Source: Thermoplasmata archaeon
GTDB lineage: Archaea; Thermoplasmatota; Thermoplasmata; Thermoplasmatales; Thermoplasmataceae
Reading direction: 5' to 3'
Length of the DNA stretch: 14,788 nucleotides
NCBI GenBank assembly: GCA_021826765.1
Contig: JAKAYK010000019.1
Location: 1-14,788, forward strand
The first letter of the stretch is position 1, and each line of letters opens with the position of its first letter. Below the pieces are notes generated by a model, which saw only the letters and a program-made list of their open reading frames with translations, did no database searches and was not told the origin of the DNA. Positions 5,246 through 12,612 of the stretch are shown here, one piece after another. The position numbers and the translations under genes are program-made.

Positions 5246-6964
5246 ATGCCTAAAAATGATACCTTCTGGAAAAACAAATTAATGGAGCTTGAGAAGAGGA
5301 ACAGTAAGCCCGAAGGAGATAAAACTGCAAATTGGCGGAAAACAACTCTTCAAAAATGGAACTCTGCCACAGGATATGATGAAAAGGAATACAGCAACTC
5401 TTCTTCCATACCGATTAAGGATATCTATACTGATGATAACCTGCCCGGGAACATGGATGAACTTCTGGGATTGCCCGGAGAGTATCCTTTCACCAGGGGA
5501 GTTTATCCAAATATGTACAGGGGAAAACTCTGGACTATGAGGATGTTCTCTGGTTTTGGCTCTCCTGAGGATACTAACAGGAGATTGAAATACCTCATAT
5601 CACATGGCGAAACTGGTTTGAGCGTTGCCTTTGACATGCCAACTCTTTATGCATACGATGCTGACAATGAAAGATCTCAGGGAGAAATCGGGAAATGTGG
5701 TGTAAATGTCACATCATTGAAAGATATGGAGGTGATTTTTGATGGAATCAACCTATCTGAAGTGACAACATCCATGACCATAAATGCCCCGGCTGCAATA
5801 CTTACGGCAATGTATTTTGCCATAGCACAGAAGGAGGGACATGATCTCAGGAACATTGGGGGGACTGTGCAGGCAGATATACTGAAGGAATACATCGCAC
5901 AGAAGGAATGGATATACCCGCCTGAGGGCCATATAAGAATCATCAGGGATATGATGTCATACTGTACCAGAAATGCCCCAAAATGGAACTATATCAGCAT
6001 TTCAGGATACCACATAAGAGAGGCAGGTTCCAGTGCAGTACAGGAGCTCGCATTTACACTTGCTGATGGTTTCTATTATGTTGACATGGGAATTAAGGAA
6101 GGGCTTGACGTGAATGAATTTGCTCCAAGGCTTTCATTCTTCTTCAACTCATCCATAAATTTCTTTGAGGAAATTGCAAAGATGAGGGCAGCAAGAAGAA
6201 TATGGGCCACAGTTCTGAAGGAAAAATTCCATGCAACAAGCCAGAAGGCAATGACCCTGAGATTCCACACCCAAACATCTGGATATTCACTCACATGGCA
6301 GCAGCCATTGAACAATATAATCAGAACAACAATTGAGGCAATGGCCGCTATCCTTGGAGGAACACAGAGTCTGCACACAAATTCATACGATGAGGCATGG
6401 GCCCTGCCTTCTGAGGAGGCTGTTAAGGTCGCACTGAGAACACAGCAGATTCTTGCGGAGGAAACGGGCATAATTGATACCATAGACCCTCTAGGCGGTT
6501 CATATTATATTGAATACCTGACCAGCAAGATGGAAGAGGAAGCGTACAGGTACTTTGAGAAAATAGAATCACTGGGTGGAATTCTGGAAGCGGTCAAGAA
6601 GGGATACATACAGAGGGAGATAGCAGCAACCTCATACAGGAGGCAGAAGAGGCTGGAAGACGAAAAGGAGATCATGGTTGGAGTGAACAAGTATGTGGAT
6701 CCGGATGAAAAGCCCATCAATATATTGAGAATAGGAAAGGATGCAGAAGAGATGCAGCTTAAGAGGATAAAAGAAGTGAAAGCAAACAGGGATCAGGATA
6801 AGGTAAATGATGCACTGGCAAAACTTGATGAAGCATTCAGGAATCCAGATGAAAACGTAATGCCTTACATAATTGAGGCAGTAAAAACATATGCTACCAT
6901 AGAGGAGATATCTGATGTCGGGAGGAAGATATATGGCGGATGGAAAGAGCCAGTCATTGTTTAG
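5246..6964 (+). CDS. B12-dependent acyl-CoA mutase catalytic subunit (methylmalonyl-CoA mutase family, isobutyryl-CoA mutase-like)
   Basis: This 572-residue protein is the substrate-binding barrel of an adenosylcobalamin-dependent carbon-skeleton mutase; it lacks the B12 domain, which the next gene supplies. Family landmarks run in order: FTRGVYPNMYRG (82-93), GLSVAFDMPT (124-133), TVQADILKE, ISISGYHIREAG with the active-site His at 256, PRLSFFF, RFHTQTSG, and GGTQSLHTNSYDEA. Compared with the Propionibacterium shermanii enzyme recalled from knowledge, the register is ungapped from Tyr89 to His244. Tyr89 becomes Phe101 (in MRMFSGFG) and Arg207 becomes Gln219 (in YIAQKEW), while Gln197, Tyr243 and His244 are kept. 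Phe/Gln is the isobutyryl-CoA mutase pair; Tyr/Arg binds the methylmalonyl carboxylate. So the usual label may be wrong. The start is set by the TATA spacing. It overlaps the next gene by 32 bases. Confidence 0.9.
   Translation: MPKNDTFWKNKLMELEKRNSKPEGDKTANWRKTTLQKWNSATGYDEKEYSNSSSIPIKDIYTDDNLPGNMDELLGLPGEYPFTRGVYPNMYRGKLWTMRMFSGFGSPEDTNRRLKYLISHGETGLSVAFDMPTLYAYDADNERSQGEIGKCGVNVTSLKDMEVIFDGINLSEVTTSMTINAPAAILTAMYFAIAQKEGHDLRNIGGTVQADILKEYIAQKEWIYPPEGHIRIIRDMMSYCTRNAPKWNYISISGYHIREAGSSAVQELAFTLADGFYYVDMGIKEGLDVNEFAPRLSFFFNSSINFFEEIAKMRAARRIWATVLKEKFHATSQKAMTLRFHTQTSGYSLTWQQPLNNIIRTTIEAMAAILGGTQSLHTNSYDEAWALPSEEAVKVALRTQQILAEETGIIDTIDPLGGSYYIEYLTSKMEEEAYRYFEKIESLGGILEAVKKGYIQREIAATSYRRQKRLEDEKEIMVGVNKYVDPDEKPINILRIGKDAEEMQLKRIKEVKANRDQDKVNDALAKLDEAFRNPDENVMPYIIEAVKTYATIEEISDVGRKIYGGWKEPVIV
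6920..6926 (+). promoter_or_regulatory. Ribosome-binding site for the B12-binding subunit
   Basis: GGGAGGA, inside the end of the catalytic-subunit gene, lies six bases before the ATG at 6933. It makes that ATG a better start than the one at 6915 and points to translational coupling. Confidence 0.5.
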
Positions 6965-7379
6965 AGAGAAACCAATAAAGGTCCTGCTTGCAAAACCGGG
7001 GATTGATGGACATGACAGAGGTGTCCTCGTCCTGGCAAAGGCATTCAGGGATGCGGGTATGGAGGTACTGTATGTGGGCCTTCTGCCCACGCCAGAGGAT
7101 GTTGTGGATACTGCCATAAACGAGGATGTTGATGTCATAGCGCTGAGCCTTTTGAACGGGGCCCATTTGACAGTATTCAGGAAGGTCATGGATATTATGA
7201 AAAATAAGGGGATTGATGACATATCCGTGGTTGGAGGAGGAACTATACCTGATGAGGACAAGCCGGAACTGGAGGCACTTGGCATATCAGGAAATTATGG
7301 CCCCGGAACTCCACTATCCACCATAATAGAACATGTCAGGATGAGAGCAGAAGAAGCCAGAATCAAGAAATTAAGGTGA
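6933..7379 (+). CDS. B12-binding small subunit of the acyl-CoA mutase
   Basis: A 148-residue Rossmann-like cobalamin domain. It has the base-off/His-on signature DxHxxG as DGHDRG (Asp25, His27, Gly30), where the His ligates cobalt; SLL at 72-74 for the second conserved loop; and the GGG (101-103) and GPGTP segments that hold the nucleotide tail. It pairs with the upstream catalytic subunit to make the complete mutase; in many bacteria the two are fused. The start is chosen at 6933 because of a GGGAGGA site. The stop TGA is immediately followed by the start of the GTPase gene. Only the catalytic subunit decides substrate choice, so this protein does not distinguish methylmalonyl- from isobutyryl-CoA mutase. 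Confidence 0.9.
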   Translation: MADGKSQSLFREKPIKVLLAKPGIDGHDRGVLVLAKAFRDAGMEVLYVGLLPTPEDVVDTAINEDVDVIALSLLNGAHLTVFRKVMDIMKNKGIDDISVVGGGTIPDEDKPELEALGISGNYGPGTPLSTIIEHVRMRAEEARIKKLR

Positions 7380-7380
7380 T

Positions 7381-8319
7381 TTGACGAACATTGGAGATTT
7401 GGTTGAGGGTGTCGTCAGATCTGACAGAAGAAGTATTGCAAGGGCTATTTCCTACATGGAGGATGGGCATACCGAAATCAAGAAGGAAATAATGGAGAAG
7501 CTCTACTCCCACTGCGGGAAGGCGCACGTTGTGGGTATCACGGGCCCTCCCGGAATTGGCAAAAGCACATTGATAGGGAATATCTCTGTGCTTCTTGCGA
7601 AGAAGGGGATGAACGTATCTGTTCTTGCAGTTGATGCATCAAGCCCTTATTCAGGTGGTTCTCTACTTGGAAACAGGATAAGGATGCAGGAAAATCTCTT
7701 CAATTACGGAATATACATGAGAAGTCTTGCAAACAGGGGAGCAAGAGGCGGTTTATCCGAGTCATGCATGGGTGCTGTCAATGTGCTTGATGCATCGGGA
7801 AGCGAAATCATTCTCATCGAGACAGTAGGTGCAGGGCAGGCAGATCTTGACATAATGAATCTTGCAGATACAACCATTCTTGTGCTGGGCCCCGGGCTGG
7901 GAGATCAGATACAGGCCATAAAAGCGGGAATAATGGAAATCGCAGATCTGTTTGTCATCAACAAGATGGATATTGACGGTTCATATTTTGCCATGAAGGA
8001 CATTGAGGAAGTGATATCAATGGATGATCCCAGAGGATATAAGAGACGTGTTACGGGCACATCTGCAACAGATCATGCAGGTTATGATGAACTTGTCGGC
8101 ACAATACTCGATCATGGCAGATACCTTTCAGGAGAGGGCACCATAGGAAGGAAGAGATTCCTGATGGGTGCAAGATGGATATTGGAGAGCGAGATTGGAA
8201 GGATCATAATCGATCCTGCAATGGATGCCATAAAGAAGAAAGGCACAGACAGGAACCCATACGTACTTGCAGAGAAGATTATAAGCCAGTTAAATGCTGA
8301 AATATCCAAGGAACTGTAA
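7381..8319 (+). CDS. meaB: MeaB/ArgK-type GTPase, mutase chaperone
   Basis: G3E-family GTPases of the MeaB type load adenosylcobalamin into acyl-CoA mutases and help eject damaged cofactor. The 312-residue protein has the P-loop GPPGIGKS (55-62), the diagnostic VDASSPYSGGSLLGNRIRM (84-102), the switch region RSLANRGARGGLSE, the Walker B-like ETVGAGQ (147-153), GPGLGDQIQAIKAGI, and the guanine-recognition NKMD (194-197). It begins with TTG at 7381, the first possible start after an in-frame stop at 7372. GGTGAT lies right before it and the previous gene stops at 7379, so translation is probably coupled. Its 3' end overlaps the convergent cobS by 30 bases. Confidence 0.92.
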   Translation: MTNIGDLVEGVVRSDRRSIARAISYMEDGHTEIKKEIMEKLYSHCGKAHVVGITGPPGIGKSTLIGNISVLLAKKGMNVSVLAVDASSPYSGGSLLGNRIRMQENLFNYGIYMRSLANRGARGGLSESCMGAVNVLDASGSEIILIETVGAGQADLDIMNLADTTILVLGPGLGDQIQAIKAGIMEIADLFVINKMDIDGSYFAMKDIEEVISMDDPRGYKRRVTGTSATDHAGYDELVGTILDHGRYLSGEGTIGRKRFLMGARWILESEIGRIIIDPAMDAIKKKGTDRNPYVLAEKIISQLNAEISKEL

Positions 8320-9078
8320 CAGGTTGATCCTGAATGGCATAATGTTCACAAGAAGTATATTTATCCCGGAAACAACCAGAAAGAACATTCTACCTATTTC
8401 TCCCGAAGCACCGGAGATGTCACCATTTATGCTGCCGAATGATTTCCTCACGAAAATTCTCAACAGGATGGCAAAGGGAAGTGTTACAATCAAAGGAAGC
8501 AGGTAAATCGGAAAGAGTAACGCAACAATGAGCAGAGGTGGAATAATGGACATAAGTGCAAAAGAGATTCTGCCTGTTTCCACTGAGAAATAAGATGCAA
8601 ATCCATCTCCAAAGGTCCTGTTCCTGAACATTATCAGGGATATCCACAGGCTTGAGGCAGCCTGCATTATAATGTAAGAATCAAAAATATTCCCTTTGGG
8701 CATGAATAGAAAGCTTCCGACACTTATTGAATACACAACAAAAAGAAGGCCTATGCCACCAGCACCCGTATCGGATTTTTTCATCACTGCAAACTTTTCT
8801 TCCGGCATTCCCCTCTTCATGCATCCATCCCCAAAATCCAGCAGTGCATCCACATTCTGGAACCCGTGAAGGAATGGAATGGTGGAGAAGCAGATCAACG
8901 CAGCGAATCTTATATTCATGATCATGGAGAGGAAATAGAAAACTATGGCGGATATGGCCCCAAGAAACAGGTAAGGAATCCAAACAAAGTCAATTGCCTC
9001 CCTGGCAAAATGCCTGTTTCCATAGGGAATAATGGTGAAAAATGCAATGGAAGCCTTCATTCCTTCCCTGTAACCCAT
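8290..9078 (-). CDS. cobS: Cobalamin synthase CobS (adenosylcobinamide-GDP ribazoletransferase)
   Basis: CobS is an integral membrane enzyme joining adenosylcobinamide-GDP to alpha-ribazole (or its phosphate), the last assembly step of B12. The 262-residue protein has about six hydrophobic helices and the family motifs: an Asp-rich stretch DALLDFGDGCMKRG (77-90) followed by EEKFAVMKKSDTGAGG, matching the usual DG..DT.DG / R..VMKDSRIG region, and near the C-terminus GSINGDISGASGEIGR, matching the GDxxGA metal-binding motif. The start is the ATG at 9078, 24-25 bases after a TATA box; a second ATG at 9060 has an AGGGAAGGA site before it and cannot be excluded. It is the only cobalamin gene here on the minus strand, divergent from cobD and convergent with meaB. 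Confidence 0.9.
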   Translation of the reverse strand: MGYREGMKASIAFFTIIPYGNRHFAREAIDFVWIPYLFLGAISAIVFYFLSMIMNIRFAALICFSTIPFLHGFQNVDALLDFGDGCMKRGMPEEKFAVMKKSDTGAGGIGLLFVVYSISVGSFLFMPKGNIFDSYIIMQAASSLWISLIMFRNRTFGDGFASYFSVETGRISFALMSIIPPLLIVALLFPIYLLPLIVTLPFAILLRIFVRKSFGSINGDISGASGEIGRMFFLVVSGINILLVNIMPFRINLLQFLGYFSI

Positions 9079-9098
9079 GCAAAGGAATTCTTAAGCTC

Positions 9099-9106
9099 TA
9101 TAAATA
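9099..9106. promoter_or_regulatory. Single TATA box placed for both cobS and cobD
   Basis: TATAAATA (minus strand TATTTATA) sits at the centre of the 47-base gap between the divergent start codons at 9078 and 9126: 23.5 bases from the cobD ATG and 24.5 from the cobS ATG. No second TATA-like sequence is present, so the two leaderless genes seem to share one nearly symmetric element, or compete for it. Confidence 0.55.
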
Positions 9107-9125
9107 TGAAGTTGATTACACATAG

Positions 9126-10160
9126 ATGAAAAATTTTTCAACTGACCAGGACACATTTCGGCATGGGGACCAGTATTTCACGCAATCTTCCGCCATGGAT
9201 TTTTCAGCAAGTATTAACCCAGAATCCACTGAGAGAAAAAAAATAACCATTGATCCAGAAAATCTTTCACATTATCCTCTTTCTCCTGATATAATTGAAT
9301 CAAGGCTTTCATCATATCTTGGCTTGAAACGGGAGAATGTCATGGCTTTCTACGGGCTCACAGCCCTGATCCATCATTTCTTCAGATTTTTCAATAATAT
9401 GAGGGGATTGCTGCTTGAGCCTCTTTTCGCTGAGCACATGAGGGCTGCACTTCTGAGCAATATGAACATATCCCGGGTACCGGTGAATGCTGTGATGAAA
9501 GATCCCAGGCTTATCCATTCATTCAGCCCGGATGTGATCTCCATGAACTCACCGGTGAATCCCACGGGAGAGCATTATGGAACTGGAGAGATAGAAAAAC
9601 TGCTCATGGAATCAGAAAAAATTGGTGCATCTGTATTCATTGATGAGGCCTATGCTGATTTTGTGAAAAAAGACAGAACGCTTGATTACAAATTTCTTCT
9701 TGACAGATACAGCAATTTCATCTGCGGCAGGACACTGACAAAAGCTACGGGGCTTCCTGGCGTCAGGATCGGATATGCCATAGGGCCTGCAAACATGATA
9801 ATGCAGATGAAGAGAATGGGAATCCCATGGATGATTCCGCAGTTCTATTCTGAGATAATTGATTCTCTTCTTGAAATAGGTGACCTGGAATGGATTGAGG
9901 ACGAGCGCAATTATCTTGAAAGAAGCTTCAGGGACATGGGAATAAGCATTCTGGGGAAACCAGATGCTAATTTTATTTCTTTCAGGATCAATGATATGGA
10001 AATGAAGGAATATTTTTCCATTGAACTCAAAAACAGGGGATTTCTTGTGAGGGATATAAGCAACTTCTATGGTTTCATGCAGGGGGATTTCAGGGTTACA
10101 GTGAGGAAACACAGAGATAACGAAAAACTTGTCCATGCAATTAAGGAGATTTTGGAATGA
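9126..10160 (+). CDS. cobD: Threonine-phosphate decarboxylase CobD (PLP-dependent, HisC-like)
   Basis: CobD makes (R)-1-amino-2-propanol O-2-phosphate from L-threonine O-3-phosphate; this is the linker attached by CbiB. The 344-residue fold type I PLP enzyme shows HGDQ near the N-terminus (usually HGG), DFSASINP (25-32), NSPVNPTG (141-148), DEAYADF (173-179), and the PLP lysine Lys206 in RTLTKATGLPGVRIGY. Two features separate it from HisC and match CobD: IPWMIPQFY, corresponding to MPWSVNALA in Salmonella CobD, and the ending FRVTVRKHRDNEKLVHAIKE. The usual NG.xE.I loop reads YGLTALI, an odd change in the phosphate-binding region. It starts with a leaderless ATG and overlaps cobQ by four bases (ATGA). 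The surrounding cob genes support the assignment. Confidence 0.82.
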   Translation: MKNFSTDQDTFRHGDQYFTQSSAMDFSASINPESTERKKITIDPENLSHYPLSPDIIESRLSSYLGLKRENVMAFYGLTALIHHFFRFFNNMRGLLLEPLFAEHMRAALLSNMNISRVPVNAVMKDPRLIHSFSPDVISMNSPVNPTGEHYGTGEIEKLLMESEKIGASVFIDEAYADFVKKDRTLDYKFLLDRYSNFICGRTLTKATGLPGVRIGYAIGPANMIMQMKRMGIPWMIPQFYSEIIDSLLEIGDLEWIEDERNYLERSFRDMGISILGKPDANFISFRINDMEMKEYFSIELKNRGFLVRDISNFYGFMQGDFRVTVRKHRDNEKLVHAIKEILE

Positions 10161-11587
10161 AGGCTGGAAAACTAATTCATGTGATGGGCACAGGTTCTAA
10201 TGCGGGAAAATCAACCATAGCCATGGCACTCTGCCGTATCATTTCGCAGAAGGGATATTCAGTTTCACCATTCAAGGCAATGAACATGTCCCTGAATTCA
10301 ATATCAACAGGTGAAGGGGATGAGATATCCCGGGCCCAGTGGCTTCAGGCAAAAGCCTGTGGTGTTGAGCCAAGCTGGAGGATAAATCCAATCCTGCTCA
10401 AGCCTGAAGGAAAGGGAAGTTCGCAGATCATAGCAAAAGGAAAATCCCTTGGGAAAATGGGAATAGCAGAATACGGAAATTTTCTTGCTGAAGAAGGCAG
10501 AAATATCGTGGCAGAAACACTTGGGGGGCTGCTGTCGGAATATGAATATGTCATTGCTGAAGGTTCAGGTTCATGTGCAGAAATAAATCTGTATGACAGG
10601 GATATTTCCAACACATGGATGACAGATAAATTTTCAGGAACAGGCATACTGGTAGTGAACATTGAAAATGGTGGTTCCTTTGCATCAATCTACGGAACAA
10701 AAACACTTGCACAATTCGGAGAAACACTGGAATACTTCATAATCAACAATATGAGGGGAGACAGCAAAATGCTCAGTAAAGGCATAGAATTCATTGAAAA
10801 TTATACAGGGATGAAGTGCCTTGGAATCATACCACATATGGATGGAATCAAGCTGCCGGGGGAAGATTCCATGAATTACGGGCACTCACCGGGTGGAAAT
10901 GTTGGTATCATCCGTTATCCGCAGTTCGAGAATTACAGCGATCTTGATCCACTGAGATTCATTGGCAATTTCCGATACATAACAACAAAGGAGGATATGG
11001 CAGGCATAGATTCCATAATCCTCCCCGGCTCAAAAAATGTCGAATCTGATCTGAAATTCATGAAAAGTACCGGAATATGGGATTCAGTCATTTCACACCA
11101 TCTTGCAGGAAAAAAGATAATAGGAATCTGCGGGGGTTACCAGATGCTTTCATGTGAGATCGATGATCCACATCAAATCCAGCTGAAATCAGGCCATATT
11201 TCAGGCATGGGCATACTTGATTGCGATTTTGAATACAGAATCCACAAGACAGTACGCCCTGTGGAGTATGAGGGGAGCATAAACAACGCTCATTTTAAAG
11301 GAAAAGGATACGAAATAAGGTTTGGAAACGTCAGGAGAAATGCAGAAACAGCATTTCTTAAGACGAACATTGGTGAAGAGGGCAGCATGAAGGGGAATGC
11401 CATAGGCACAAATGTTCATGGAATACTGGAAGAGAATGCAATAATGGAATGGCTCACCGGAATAAGGCCTGATAAGCAGTACGACGAGATTCTTATGGAG
11501 AATATAATTCTGGTATCAGACATCATATCGGCAAATTTAAATATAGAGCATTTTTCACATATATTGAATGGACACAGAGATTCTTGA
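10157..11587 (+). CDS. cobQ: Cobyric acid synthase CobQ/CbiP
   Basis: CobQ amidates four side chains of adenosylcobyrinic acid a,c-diamide using glutamine and ATP. The 476-residue protein has an N-terminal dethiobiotin-synthetase-like ATPase domain with GTGSNAGKST (11-20), FKAMNMSLNS (39-48), and SRAQWLQAKA, all typical. Its C-terminal class I glutamine amidotransferase domain has the nucleophile Cys325 in GICGGYQML and the His421 in GTNVHGIL. The length is normal. Small departures: the usual EGAGSPAEINL reads EGSGSCAEINL, and the usual GYEIHMG reads GYEIRFG. The start ATG overlaps the cobD stop, and its end overlaps cbiB by 20 bases, so the three are probably one transcript. Confidence 0.93.
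   Translation: MKAGKLIHVMGTGSNAGKSTIAMALCRIISQKGYSVSPFKAMNMSLNSISTGEGDEISRAQWLQAKACGVEPSWRINPILLKPEGKGSSQIIAKGKSLGKMGIAEYGNFLAEEGRNIVAETLGGLLSEYEYVIAEGSGSCAEINLYDRDISNTWMTDKFSGTGILVVNIENGGSFASIYGTKTLAQFGETLEYFIINNMRGDSKMLSKGIEFIENYTGMKCLGIIPHMDGIKLPGEDSMNYGHSPGGNVGIIRYPQFENYSDLDPLRFIGNFRYITTKEDMAGIDSIILPGSKNVESDLKFMKSTGIWDSVISHHLAGKKIIGICGGYQMLSCEIDDPHQIQLKSGHISGMGILDCDFEYRIHKTVRPVEYEGSINNAHFKGKGYEIRFGNVRRNAETAFLKTNIGEEGSMKGNAIGTNVHGILEENAIMEWLTGIRPDKQYDEILMENIILVSDIISANLNIEHFSHILNGHRDS
11536..11545 (+). promoter_or_regulatory. Possible internal promoter for cbiB inside the end of cobQ
   Basis: TTTAAATATA is centred about 27 bases before the cbiB ATG at 11568, the same spacing as the leaderless promoters elsewhere in the window. 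It is inside cobQ codons, so codon use could produce it by chance. Confidence 0.35.
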
Positions 11588-12563
11588 AACAGTCCTTGGT
11601 GGGCTCATCATTGCCGTACTGGCAGACATCATTTTTGGAGAGCCATCTGGGTATGTCCATCTGGCGGTAATCTCAGGAAAGCTTTCCGGAGGCCTTGCAA
11701 AAAGGTTTGAAAAAACAAGAAGGAAGCGTGCCTTGGGAACATTTACGCTATATTTCACCATCCTTGTCATTATGATCCCTTCCATCCTATTTTTATATTA
11801 TCTGAATTCTCTCAATTTTATATATATAATATTCTTGCTGATTTATTCAGTCATGCTGAAAACCACCTTCGCACTGTCTTCAATGGGAAAGCATATTAAT
11901 CCCATAATCAAAAGCATGAAAGAAGGGGATCTGGAGAAAGCAAGGCTCTATCTCTCACTCTGTGTGAGACGGGAAACATCCGGCCTTGACGCCCCTGCTA
12001 TCGCTTCTGCAGCCATCGAAACTGTGGCAGAAGGAATAACGGATTCATTCACAGGGGCCCTGTTCATGTATTCTATATTCGGTATCATCGGTGCGGGAAT
12101 TTACAGGATCGTAAACACTCTGGATTCAACGTTCGGATACAGGGACAGCAATTACTTCTATTTTGGCAAAGCTGCTGCAAGGGCGGACACAATCCTGAAC
12201 TATATACCTGCGATGTTCACAGCTGCACTAATACATATTTCAGCCTTCCTCCTGAATTACAATGTGAAAGCAATACCTGCGCGGTCAACATTCCATAATT
12301 TCCAGAGCAGGAATGCCGCCCTTTCAATAGGTTCCATGGCAGCAGTCCTGAATGTAAAGCTGGAAAAAAGAGGCAGGTATATCGTAAACAGTGGAGGATT
12401 TGAGCCCACCTTTGACCAGATCAGGAAGAGCCTCAGAATATTCTATCTGTCGTTCATTCTCATGGTGATGTTTGTCACAATTCCTGTTCTGATAATATTT
12501 ACCCTATTAGTATGGCCACATGTTGGGATAATTTACAGCCATGGCCTTGGGTTTCTTTTCTGA
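11568..12563 (+). CDS. cbiB: Adenosylcobinamide-phosphate synthase CbiB (CobD of some naming schemes)
   Basis: CbiB is a membrane protein that attaches the aminopropanol-phosphate made by CobD to adenosylcobyric acid. The 331-residue protein has four to five hydrophobic segments (about 10-27, 58-95, 165-182, 215-232 and 290-320) and the family's conserved core: FGEP near residue 23, RRETSGLDAPAIASAAIET (134-152) where the family usually has R(D/E)T, then AEGITD, GAGIYRIVNTLDSTFGYR (175-192) and YFGKAAARADTILNYIPA. The usual AEN.SD..xPL reads AEGITDSFTGAL, a modest departure. The N-terminus overlaps cobQ by 20 bases and a TATA-like element lies at the right distance inside cobQ. Confidence 0.9.
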   Translation: MDTEILETVLGGLIIAVLADIIFGEPSGYVHLAVISGKLSGGLAKRFEKTRRKRALGTFTLYFTILVIMIPSILFLYYLNSLNFIYIIFLLIYSVMLKTTFALSSMGKHINPIIKSMKEGDLEKARLYLSLCVRRETSGLDAPAIASAAIETVAEGITDSFTGALFMYSIFGIIGAGIYRIVNTLDSTFGYRDSNYFYFGKAAARADTILNYIPAMFTAALIHISAFLLNYNVKAIPARSTFHNFQSRNAALSIGSMAAVLNVKLEKRGRYIVNSGGFEPTFDQIRKSLRIFYLSFILMVMFVTIPVLIIFTLLVWPHVGIIYSHGLGFLF

Positions 12564-12583
12564 ATTGCAGCATCCAGCAAAAA

Positions 12584-12593
12584 ATCATATATC
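12584..12593 (+). promoter_or_regulatory. TATA box of cobT
   Basis: ATCATATATC is centred 25 bases before the ATG at 12613 in the 49-base gap after cbiB. It supports a leaderless transcript from that ATG and a separate promoter for cobT. Confidence 0.5.
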
Positions 12594-12612
12594 TTAAACA
12601 TATTTGTGTCAT

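Noticed and set aside
6632..7285. Minus-strand 217-residue open frame over the mutase genes
   Set aside because: It is antisense to two strongly recognised coding regions and has no promoter or protein similarity that I can see; it is a codon-bias shadow.
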